A DNA stretch of 12,461 nucleotides, from contig JAITOG010000068.1 in assembly GCA_031290075.1 (NCBI GenBank), positions 1 to 12,461 of the forward strand, written 5' to 3'. The translations under genes were made by a program, and so were the position numbers. A model generated the notes under the pieces. The model searched no databases, had not been told where the DNA came from, and worked only from the letters and a program-made list of their open reading frames with translations. Each line of letters starts with the position of its first letter. Positions within the stretch are counted from its first letter, which is position 1. The DNA is from Holosporales bacterium (GTDB lineage Bacteria; Pseudomonadota; Alphaproteobacteria; BNTO01). Positions 1-5,728 of the stretch are shown one piece after another.

Positions 1-243
1 GCGTCTTTTTTTGCTACTAGCAATACCTCCTTTTCTTCCCATTTCAATAAGCTCTTCATGGGTTAATTGTGAAGATCTTTTTTTCCCTCCTACTCTACCA
101 AGTTCAACATATCCTTTGTGTCCAAGCTGTTTTGCCCTGCTTGTACCGCCAGCTTTAGCTATTTGTACTATTTTTTCTTTTGACATAGATCCAAATCCAC
201 GAAATTTAATTCGGCTAACCTTTGCCGTAATTACAGTAACCAT
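1..243 (-). CDS. KGG-repeat stress-type protein (3' end outside window)
   Basis: This minus-strand frame starts with ATG at 243-241, seven bases after a perfect GGAGG (255-251), and stays open for 81 codons to the window edge. The protein has the signature RGFGSM (residues 15-20) followed by repeats ending IAKAGG (28-33), LGRVGG (48-53) and MGRKGG (68-73), so the glycine pairs recur every 20 residues. This matches the KGG / stress-induced acidophilic repeat family (GsiB- and Con-10-like), which are small, hydrophilic, lysine-rich proteins linked to general or desiccation stress in other bacteria. The molecular function of the family is poorly defined. The chain is basic with no signal peptide or membrane segment, so a cytoplasmic or nucleic-acid-associated protein is likely. 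The C-terminus is missing because of the window edge, not visible decay. Family assignment is fairly firm; the role is inference. Confidence 0.8.
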   Translation of the reverse strand, partial: MVTVITAKVSRIKFRGFGSMSKEKIVQIAKAGGTSRAKQLGHKGYVELGRVGGKKRSSQLTHEELIEMGRKGGIASSKKRR

Positions 244-303
244 AAAAAAACCTCCAATAAGAACCTTAAGAGTCAGTAACTGAGCGGCAGCCTAGCAAAA
301 AAG

Positions 304-345
304 GTTATGTATTATAAGTTGTAAAAGAGCCTCAAAGATAAACCT
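304..345 (-). promoter_or_regulatory. candidate promoter of the KGG gene
   Basis: On the minus strand a perfect -10 hexamer TATAAT lies at 316-311, about 70 bases before the start codon at 243. No good -35 hexamer sits at 16-18 bases. Between it and the GGAGG site is an imperfect palindrome TCAGTAACTGA (273-283) that could be an operator or mean nothing. Only the -10 match supports this call. Confidence 0.35.
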
Positions 346-397
346 TTAGTTGTGTTAAACGTAAAATATGAAAAAATTCGCATAAAATTAGTAAAAA

Positions 398-571
398 ATG
401 CAAAAATACATCATTTCTATTATATGCGAAATACGAAAAGGAGAAATATTGGAGGCTGCATTATTGGTAGATTATTTTTGTGCGGCTATTGGAGCACGGG
501 GAGATATAATGAATATAGAAAATCTTATGATTAACAATGCAGATGATTTTCCACAACCTCATAATTTGTAG
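398..571 (+). CDS. possible small hypothetical protein, tail encoded by repeat B1
   Basis: An open frame of 57 codons runs from ATG 398 to TAG 569-571. It reads like real protein in its middle (for example ILEAALLVDYFCAAIGARGD, residues 17-36). The ATG has no Shine-Dalgarno and an in-frame TAA lies at 392-394. A TTG at 449 sits five bases after AAAAGGAG (436-443), so translation may begin there and give 40 residues. I do not recognise the family. Residues 40-57 and the stop codon lie inside dispersed repeat B1, so the original gene may have been longer and lost its natural end. It converges on fabD. It could also be a remnant or a chance frame. Confidence 0.3.
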   Translation: MQKYIISIICEIRKGEILEAALLVDYFCAAIGARGDIMNIENLMINNADDFPQPHNL

Positions 572-617
572 AAGGGTCACAAACACGATCTGTCTGATTA
601 ATTCCGGATTTTTGGTA
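516..617 (+). repeat. dispersed palindromic repeat, family B, copy 1
   Basis: This 102-bp stretch matches 11981-12081 in the same orientation. The 72-bp core (530-601 against 11995-12066) differs at only 4 positions. The right end (GGATTTTTGGTA) resembles the inverted-repeat end of copy 2; the left end (TAGAAAATC) is more diverged, so the stem is weaker here. It covers the last 18 codons and stop of the small ORF at 398-571. No transposase is encoded, so it is MITE-like or a palindromic element. Confidence 0.8.
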
Positions 618-632
618 GTAGTATTTATTGCA

Positions 633-723
633 TATACCCAAACCCCAAAAAATTGCGGATTCAAATTTCTTGGGTTTCAAGGGATTGGCAGCAATTAAAA
701 TCCGCATTCTTTGGGGGCCCCAG
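633..723 (-). repeat. dispersed palindromic repeat, family A, copy 1
   Basis: This 91-bp stretch is the reverse complement of 10115-10205 with about 4 mismatches. Read on the minus strand it begins CTGGGGCCCCCAAAGAATG, in frame within fabD, where it encodes TGAPKECGF and the TAA stop. Its ends carry inverted arms (ATGCGGATTT and GAATCCGCAA) around a 35-base interior, followed by six Ts. It has the same position and orientation relative to fabD as copy 2 has relative to tssM. It lies 15 bases from repeat B1. Confidence 0.88.
647..707 (-). terminator. probable fabD terminator formed by repeat A1
   Basis: On the minus strand ATGCGGATTT (707-698) can pair with GAATCCGCAA (662-653), followed by T6 (652-647). 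The left arm overlaps the final fabD codons, so the hairpin begins before the stop codon. The 35-base loop is longer than in most intrinsic terminators, though a smaller internal CTTG/CAAG hairpin could shorten it. Termination is inferred from structure only. Confidence 0.5.
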
Positions 724-1636
724 TATATATGTCTAAAGGATGTATCACTATATCTGGTAAACATCTGCGAATTAGCCCTGAAAGAACGTTGCCATTGCCT
801 ACTTCCATAATTTCTTTAACTCCTAATCTTTGCATTTCACTAACACTTTCTCTCCAACGAACCACGCCTGTAATTTGTTTGGGCAAAAGCTCCTTAATAT
901 CTGCAGCTTTTTGCGTGTGTTTAGCTGTACAATTGGCAATTATTGGAATGATAGCATCCTGAATACTCATTGTTTCAAGAGTTTGGCGTATTTTTTCAGC
1001 AGCTTCAACCATCCAAGGACTATGAAAAGGACCACTAACCGCTAACATAATCCCTTTGCGAGCCCCATTTTTCACCGCTAAATCGCGAACTGCTTCAACA
1101 TCGGGAAGTAACCCTGTTATAACTACCTGCTCAGGGCAATTATCATTTGCAATGGAACATCTATATTTATCTTTAGTATAATTACCAATAATTTCAATCA
1201 TTTGCTCAATTTGAATACCAAGCAAAGCGCACATAGCTCCATTTGGTGGAGATGCTTCTTCCATTGCTTTTGCGCGAATTTTTATTAAAGAAAGTAAATT
1301 AGAAAACAGTAGACTTTCGGCGGCTAATAATGCTGCATACTCTCCTATAGAATGACCAGCAACACAAGCAACATTTTCAAAAATCTCTGGAGTGCGCTCC
1401 TTAATTACCGCCAACATCATAGCACTAGTAACAAATATTGCTAACTGGGAATTTCGTGTTAAAGAAAGCTGTTCAACAGGTCCTTCAAACATGAGATCTG
1501 TAAGGTTCGTATGCAAAACCTCATTTGCTTCCTTTGCTAAAAGTCTTGCGGCTGCTGATTTTTCAAAAAAAACCTTTCCCATACCAACAGCCTGAGAGCC
1601 TTGGCCTGGGAAAACTAAAGCAAGTTGTTTGGTCAC
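695..1636 (-). CDS. fabD: malonyl-CoA:ACP transacylase FabD
   Basis: FabD moves the malonyl group from CoA to acyl carrier protein to feed fatty-acid chain elongation in the cytoplasm. The 313-residue product has the usual family length. It shows the N-terminal FPGQGSQ (9-15), the nucleophile motif GHSIGE with Ser96, Arg121 for the malonyl carboxylate, His205 in SGPFHSPW as the catalytic partner, and Gln254 in LPKQITG. The start is GTG (1636-1634), with AAGGAA just upstream and a gap of only 10 bases from the tsf stop, so the two are almost certainly co-transcribed. The last nine residues (TGAPKECGF) and the stop are encoded by repeat A1. They lie beyond the catalytic core, so function should be retained. 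Finding fabD after tsf rather than in a fab cluster is unusual. Confidence 0.95.
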   Translation of the reverse strand: MTKQLALVFPGQGSQAVGMGKVFFEKSAAARLLAKEANEVLHTNLTDLMFEGPVEQLSLTRNSQLAIFVTSAMMLAVIKERTPEIFENVACVAGHSIGEYAALLAAESLLFSNLLSLIKIRAKAMEEASPPNGAMCALLGIQIEQMIEIIGNYTKDKYRCSIANDNCPEQVVITGLLPDVEAVRDLAVKNGARKGIMLAVSGPFHSPWMVEAAEKIRQTLETMSIQDAIIPIIANCTAKHTQKAADIKELLPKQITGVVRWRESVSEMQRLGVKEIMEVGNGNVLSGLIRRCLPDIVIHPLDIYTGAPKECGF

Positions 1637-1646
1637 CTGTTCCTTC

Positions 1647-2537
1647 CTATTCTGCTTGTTTCAAGATGCCTTCCCCTAGCACGAATTTTACAAATAAATT
1701 TACATTAACCGGTGAACCTAATTCCTTTGCAAAATCTGAAATAATTTCAGCAACTTTCTTTTTCCCATCTAAAACATAAACTTGTTCTAAAAAAACAGTT
1801 TCTTCATAGAATTTTTTAATTCGTCCATCAACCATTCTATTAATAATTTCCTGAGGTTTTTTCTCTTGAATTTGAATTTGTTCAAGTAAAACACTCTTTT
1901 CATGATTCAAAATATCCGAAGGAACACTTGGTATATTCAGGAATAATGGATTACTAGCGGCAATATGCATGGCCAGCTTTTTCCCAAATTCAAACAATTT
2001 CTCCTTATCTCCTGAGGATTCCAGCCTAACTAAAACCCCGATTTTCCCTAAATTTGGAGCTACGGCGCTATGGATATATGTTGCTACTACGCCTTGCTCT
2101 GCTGACACATTTTGAATTCTGCGAATAGTTATGTTTTCTCCAATTGTAGCGATAAGATTAGCAATTCGCTCTTGAACAGTCTCTCCGTCTAGTTTTTGCT
2201 GCAAAAATTCATCTAATGTACTACAGTATTTTTTTGAAGCAAATTCTCCGATTTTTAACACAAATTCTTGGAATTTTGCATTTTTTGCAACAAAATCAGT
2301 TTCCGAATTAATTTCCAGAATTGTTGCTGTTTTTTGATCAGAAAAAATGCAAACCAATCCATCTGCCGCAACTCGGCTAGCCTTTCTTGCCGCTGCAGCT
2401 AGCCCTTTCTTGCGTAGCCAATCAACTGCTTCATCAAAATTTCCATTAGTCTCTACAAGAGCTTTTTTGCAGTCCATCATTCCAGCTCCTGTTTTTTCTC
2501 TTATCGTTTTAATTAAATCTGAAGTAATTTCTACCAT
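1647..2537 (-). CDS. tsf: elongation factor Ts
   Basis: EF-Ts is the guanine-nucleotide exchange factor that recycles EF-Tu-GDP during translation. The 296-residue product starts with the UBA-like N-terminal domain, including KTGAGMMDCKKAL (15-27), and carries the signature TDFVAKN (80-86) that contacts EF-Tu. The core domains follow, at normal length for the family. The start is ATG 2537-2535, six bases after AAGGAG. It lies 29 bases downstream of rpsB, the near-universal rpsB-tsf pairing, and 10 bases upstream of fabD. No internal defect is visible. Expression most likely comes from the rpsB promoter, as I see no separate promoter in the short gap. Confidence 0.97.
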   Translation of the reverse strand: MVEITSDLIKTIREKTGAGMMDCKKALVETNGNFDEAVDWLRKKGLAAAARKASRVAADGLVCIFSDQKTATILEINSETDFVAKNAKFQEFVLKIGEFASKKYCSTLDEFLQQKLDGETVQERIANLIATIGENITIRRIQNVSAEQGVVATYIHSAVAPNLGKIGVLVRLESSGDKEKLFEFGKKLAMHIAASNPLFLNIPSVPSDILNHEKSVLLEQIQIQEKKPQEIINRMVDGRIKKFYEETVFLEQVYVLDGKKKVAEIISDFAKELGSPVNVNLFVKFVLGEGILKQAE

Positions 2538-2566
2538 AAATATTCTCCTTATATTAAATTATACTA

Positions 2567-3418
2567 TCAATCTTTTTGCTCAAATTTTTCTATATCTGTA
2601 TCTTCTGTATTTATATTTTCTACATCTGTATCTTCTGTAGGTTCAGCTTCTATGGCGCTTTGCGCTTCTTTTGCTAATATTCCTTCTGCTGGAACTTCTT
2701 CAGATTCTCCCAAATCAACGCCAGCCTCACTAAGTCCAGTTTGCAACCCTTCCAAAACTGAAGCAGATATGAAGTCACAGCATAAGCGGATAGAACGAAT
2801 AGCGTCATCATTTCCTGGAATAATGTGGGTAATATCACTAGGATCTGAGTTTGTATCAACAACAGCAATAACAGGGATTTTCAATTTGATGGCTTCTTTT
2901 ATAGCTATAGATTCCTTATTGGTATCAATAACAAATAATAAGTCGGGCACTCCGCGCATTTCGCGAACACCATGTAAAACTGTATCCATTTTTTCTACTT
3001 CGCGCCGCATCTTTAAAATCTCTTTTTTTGTCATAAATTGAGCATTTTCCAGCGTATTTTCAAGTTCTTTTAATCTTTTAATTGATTGGCTAACAGTTTT
3101 CCAATTAGTCAACATTCCTCCAAGCCATCGATGATCAACGTAATACTGACCGCAATTTTCAGCGGCTTCTTTTATAATGTCGCAAGCTTGTGGTTTTGTA
3201 CCAACAAACAAAATACGCCCCCCAGACTTCGCGATTCCATAAGCAGCTTCCATAGCTTTATGTAAAAGCGCCACAGTTTGTTCCAAATCCACAATGTGTA
3301 TTCCATTTCTGGAACCAAAAATATACGGGGCCATAAGTGGATTCCATCTTTGAGTAGTGTGGCCATAATGAAGTCCTGCATCAACAAGCTTTCTAATATC
3401 AATAATAGGCAATGCCAT
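2567..3418 (-). CDS. rpsB: 30S ribosomal protein S2 with acidic C-terminal tail
   Basis: S2 is a structural protein of the small ribosomal subunit, assembled late and needed for S1 binding. The 283-residue product has the typical S2 fold signatures: AGLHYGHTTQRWNP (14-27), FVGTKPQA (71-78), DHRWLGGMLTNWKT (95-108), and VIAVVDTNSDPSDITHIIPGND (in 183-204). The start is ATG 3418-3416, after CGGAGA with an AT spacer. The body ends near residue 230. The remainder is an acidic extension containing a duplicated TEDTD unit (261-265 and 271-275), making the protein about 40 residues longer than E. coli S2. It is the first gene of the rpsB-tsf-fabD operon, and its roughly 95-base leader could hold S2 autoregulation, though no defined structure stands out. 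Confidence 0.97.
   Translation of the reverse strand: MALPIIDIRKLVDAGLHYGHTTQRWNPLMAPYIFGSRNGIHIVDLEQTVALLHKAMEAAYGIAKSGGRILFVGTKPQACDIIKEAAENCGQYYVDHRWLGGMLTNWKTVSQSIKRLKELENTLENAQFMTKKEILKMRREVEKMDTVLHGVREMRGVPDLLFVIDTNKESIAIKEAIKLKIPVIAVVDTNSDPSDITHIIPGNDDAIRSIRLCCDFISASVLEGLQTGLSEAGVDLGESEEVPAEGILAKEAQSAIEAEPTEDTDVENINTEDTDIEKFEQKD
2586..2639 (-). repeat. tandem duplication in the rpsB tail
   Basis: Two 24-bp units (2586-2609 and 2616-2639) differ at one base and recur with a 30-bp period. They encode TEDTDIEK and TEDTDVEN in the acidic tail of S2. The near-identity at DNA level implies a recent in-frame duplication or an array prone to slippage. Confidence 0.85.
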
Positions 3419-3513
3419 AAAAATTCTCCGATTAAGCTAAATAATTGATTGCAGAAACCTTACAGCATCGGACCGGTGATCAACCACCAAACAGACAATC
3501 AATAACAGCAAAC

Positions 3514-3550
3514 TCAACATATTATAAGTATATCACTATTGACTTTTTTC
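3514..3550 (-). promoter_or_regulatory. candidate rpsB operon promoter
   Basis: A perfect minus-strand TATAAT (3526-3521) would place transcription start near 3514 and give a leader of about 95 bases before the rpsB ATG. The -35 region is only A-rich (around 3550-3544). It overlaps the -35 box of the divergent lysK promoter, so the two polymerases would compete for the same DNA. Confidence 0.5.
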
Positions 3551-3566
3551 TCAAGAGTCGTATTGT
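3539..3566 (+). promoter_or_regulatory. candidate lysK promoter
   Basis: TTGACT (3539-3544) and TATTGT (3561-3566) are separated by 16 bases. Transcription would start near 3573 and leave a leader of about 68 bases before the ATG at 3641. This promoter lies within the upstream in-frame extension of lysK and so argues against translation from TTG 3539. Confidence 0.55.
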
Positions 3567-3640
3567 ATTTATATGCCTTTTTTGTTTTTCTTTTCATCCT
3601 TTTTGTGCCTAAAAATCTAATTACAAGAATCCAGTCAATT

Positions 3641-5215
3641 ATGGCTAAGTATGATGTTTCTAATGCAAAATCTTGGCCATTTGAGGAAGCAAGAAAAATT
3701 TTAGCTAGAATTCAAAAAAAAACACCTGAAAAAGGATATGTACTATTAGAAACGGGTTATGGCCCTTCGGGATTGCCGCATATTGGAACTTTTGGAGAAG
3801 TGGCAAGAACTATAATGGTGCAATATGCGTTTTCCTTGCTTTCTAATGTTCCAACTCGTTTGTTCGCTTTTTCTGATGATATGGATGGTCTTCGCAAAGT
3901 TCCAGACAACGTGCCAAATAAAGAGATGTTATCTAAACACCTTGGAAAGCCGCTAACAGCCATCCCAGATCCATATGAGAAATATGAAAGTTTCGGTCAT
4001 CATAATAACGCTATGCTATGTAATTTTTTGAAATTCTTTGGTTTTTCATATGAATTTCAGAGTGCAACAGAACATTACAAAAAAGGAACATTTGATAATA
4101 TGCTCCTTAAAGTTTTGCAAAATTACGATGAAATCATGAAAGTGATGTTGCCAAGTCTGCGCGAGGAACGAAGTGCAACATATAGTCCATTTTTGCCGAT
4201 TTGCCCGCGAACCGGTAATGTTTTGCAAGTTCCAATGCATGAAATTTATCCAGAAAACGGAACTATTGTATATAAAGATCCTCAGAATGAAAAATTGGTG
4301 GAAACTCCTGTAACAGGGGGGCATTGTAAATTGCAATGGAAAGTGGATTGGAGCGGACGTTGGTACGCTTTTGATGTTGATTACGAAATGTCCGGAAAAG
4401 ATTTGATTGATTCAATAAAACTATCCAATCAAATTTGTAAAATAATTGGAGGAACCCCTCCGGAAACATTATCTTATGAGCTTTTTCTTGATCAAGAAGG
4501 CCGGAAAATTTCAAAATCAAAAGGAAATGGGTTAACTATTGATGAATGGCTTAAGTACGCTCCGTCAGAAAGCTTGGCTTACTATATGTTTCAAGCTCCT
4601 TGTAAAGCTAAAAGGCTATATTTTGACGTAATTCCAAGAGCTGTTGATGAATACATTGGAGCATTAGCTCAATTTGAAAAGCAGGAACCAGTACAAAAAG
4701 TGGATAATCCTGTCTTCCACATACATAAAGGGAATCCTCCATTACCACCTAATATAATTCCTTTTAATGTATTATTGAATTTGGCCTCAGTTTGCGGAGC
4801 AGAAACGGCGGACATTATGTGGGGATTTGTAAATAAATACCTACCTGAAATAACGCCAGAATCTACTTTTTTATTAGATAGGCTAATTCATCATGCAATT
4901 GCGTATTATCATGATTTTGTAAAACCTAACTTATGCTATCGTTTACCATCAGGTCGAGAAAAAACAGCGCTTATGGATTTATTTGATTCTTTAGAAGCTG
5001 TAAAGAACGATATCTCTGCCGATGATTTACAAGGTATAGTTTTCGAGGTTGGCAAAAGGCATGATTTTGAAAATTTACGCCAATGGTTTCAATCATTGTA
5101 CGAAATATTGCTTGGAAACGCAGACGGCCCTAGGATGGGCTCATTTATTGCGTTATATGGCATAGAAAACACGCGAAATTTGATTTCTGAGAAGCTACTT
5201 GATAAGGAAGTATAG
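3641..5215 (+). CDS. lysK: lysyl-tRNA synthetase, class I
   Basis: This enzyme charges tRNA-Lys with lysine. It is the class I Rossmann-fold form found in archaea, spirochaetes and many alphaproteobacteria, unrelated to the usual bacterial class II LysRS. From ATG 3641 the product is 524 residues. It has ETGYGPSGLPHIGTFGEV (37-54, with HIGT as the HIGH motif), FSDDMDGLRKVP (77-88) and KISKSKGNG (289-297, the KMSKS loop), followed by the anticodon-binding helical half. The frame extends upstream to a TTG at 3539, but those 34 codons encode a hydrophobic stretch atypical of the family and overlap a good promoter, so ATG 3641 is preferred even though it lacks a clear Shine-Dalgarno. It is transcribed divergently from rpsB and appears monocistronic. 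A short A/T-rich hairpin around 5223-5250 may end it. The symbol lysS is also used for this class. Confidence 0.95.
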   Translation: MAKYDVSNAKSWPFEEARKILARIQKKTPEKGYVLLETGYGPSGLPHIGTFGEVARTIMVQYAFSLLSNVPTRLFAFSDDMDGLRKVPDNVPNKEMLSKHLGKPLTAIPDPYEKYESFGHHNNAMLCNFLKFFGFSYEFQSATEHYKKGTFDNMLLKVLQNYDEIMKVMLPSLREERSATYSPFLPICPRTGNVLQVPMHEIYPENGTIVYKDPQNEKLVETPVTGGHCKLQWKVDWSGRWYAFDVDYEMSGKDLIDSIKLSNQICKIIGGTPPETLSYELFLDQEGRKISKSKGNGLTIDEWLKYAPSESLAYYMFQAPCKAKRLYFDVIPRAVDEYIGALAQFEKQEPVQKVDNPVFHIHKGNPPLPPNIIPFNVLLNLASVCGAETADIMWGFVNKYLPEITPESTFLLDRLIHHAIAYYHDFVKPNLCYRLPSGREKTALMDLFDSLEAVKNDISADDLQGIVFEVGKRHDFENLRQWFQSLYEILLGNADGPRMGSFIALYGIENTRNLISEKLLDKEV

Positions 5216-5349
5216 GAAGAAAGGAGGGAAAAAGAAGTTTTTTTCCTTATTCTTTTACAGGATTGAAGATTTCCTTTATTCCAATGTTTTCTTTTCGGGA
5301 TCGAATATCAAGCTATATTCATAATAAAAATCGTAAAATATAAAATACA

Positions 5350-5484
5350 TTCCTTCGAAACCAATTTCTTCTGCAAATTTGTTCGTCGCTTCGATGCTCG
5401 AATCCTCATGTACATTTAGTACACTCCAGTTCTGCGCTTCGTATGCTCCTTCAACTTTGCTAGAAGAAATTGGTTTCGAAGGAA
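5350..5484. repeat. 135-bp palindromic element (family C, long copy)
   Basis: The two 23-bp arms at 5350-5372 and 5462-5484 are perfect inverted repeats (each contains TTCGAAACCAATTT or its complement). Pairing continues imperfectly inward through GCAAA and TTG blocks. The centre holds a small palindrome TGTACATTTAGTACA (5409-5423). The element could fold into one long hairpin on either strand. The perfect arms suggest recent origin or maintenance by gene conversion. Confidence 0.85.
5408..5441 (+). repeat. repeat C core, copy 1
   Basis: This 34-bp core of the palindromic element recurs at 12232-12265 in the same orientation with 2 mismatches. It holds TGTACATTTAGTACACTCC and TTCTGCGC. The 23-bp arms are absent from the second copy. 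Confidence 0.85.
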
Positions 5485-5666
5485 GTATAATACAAACTCT
5501 CAGAGTTTATATCATATTTATTTGAGAACTAGTAAAAGACTCTGAAGATCTATACACTTTATATTTAAGAACTATAAAAGCCCCTGCCTGGCACATCAAA
5601 ATCGATATTTACGAAATATTAACATATGGAATATATTAAAATATGGGTATATGGTTAATTTTGTGC

Positions 5667-5690
5667 TAAATATCCATGAAGACAGCTTCT
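5667..5690 (+). repeat. repeat D, copy 1 (upstream of tssM)
   Basis: This 24-bp sequence is identical to 12288-12311 in the same orientation. It ends in a small hairpin-capable GAAGACAGCTTC. It lies 38 bases before the tssM start. The second copy abuts the transposase fragment, so this may be a scar of the same insertion sequence. Confidence 0.8.
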
Positions 5691-5728
5691 GAGTATTTTA
5701 AACAAATTTAATAAAGGGGTTTTGCGAT

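Larger units (their letters stand above)
5276..5506 (-). pseudogene. possible gene remnant interrupted by palindrome C
   Basis: A minus-strand frame is open from 5506 (after a TAA at 5509-5507) to TAA 5278-5276, 76 codons with no normal start until ATG at 5350. The last third reads like genuine protein: GMYFIFYDFYYEYSLIFDPE near its end. The part before it (FAEEIGFEG) is one arm of the palindrome, whose other arm reads PSKPISSS in the same frame. I read this as the 3' end of a lost gene invaded by a palindromic element. The family is not recognised. The only ATG-started piece is 24 codons (5350-5276), and chance remains possible. Confidence 0.3.
5216..5728. other. 513-bp region without an intact gene
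   Basis: Between lysK and tssM there is a weak hairpin (GGAAAAA pairing with TTTTTCC, 5227-5250) that could be the lysK terminator. A decayed minus-strand frame with a large palindrome follows, then AT-rich DNA and repeat D just before tssM. Two similar stretches around 5526-5541 and 5568-5583 (both GAACTA/TAAAAG-like) form an imperfect direct repeat of unknown meaning. A weak promoter-like pair, TTAACA (5619-5624) and TATGGG (5642-5647), could serve tssM but is not convincing. Confidence 0.5.

Noticed and set aside
11..283. Plus-strand 90-codon frame at the left edge
   Set aside because: It is antisense to the KGG-repeat gene, which has a clear ribosome site and family repeats; the plus frame is proline/serine-rich with no recognisable motif.
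516..723. CRISPR-like array
   Set aside because: The repeats are two different families, one copy each at this site, with no regular spacers and no cas genes nearby.
531..764. 77-codon minus-strand frame through repeats A1 and B1
   Set aside because: It reads across two unrelated dispersed repeats and overlaps the end of fabD in another frame; it has no ribosome site.
3539..3640. N-terminal extension of lysyl-tRNA synthetase from TTG 3539
   Set aside because: It encodes a hydrophobic stretch not typical of LysRS and coincides with a good -35/-10 promoter; ATG 3641 gives the normal family length.
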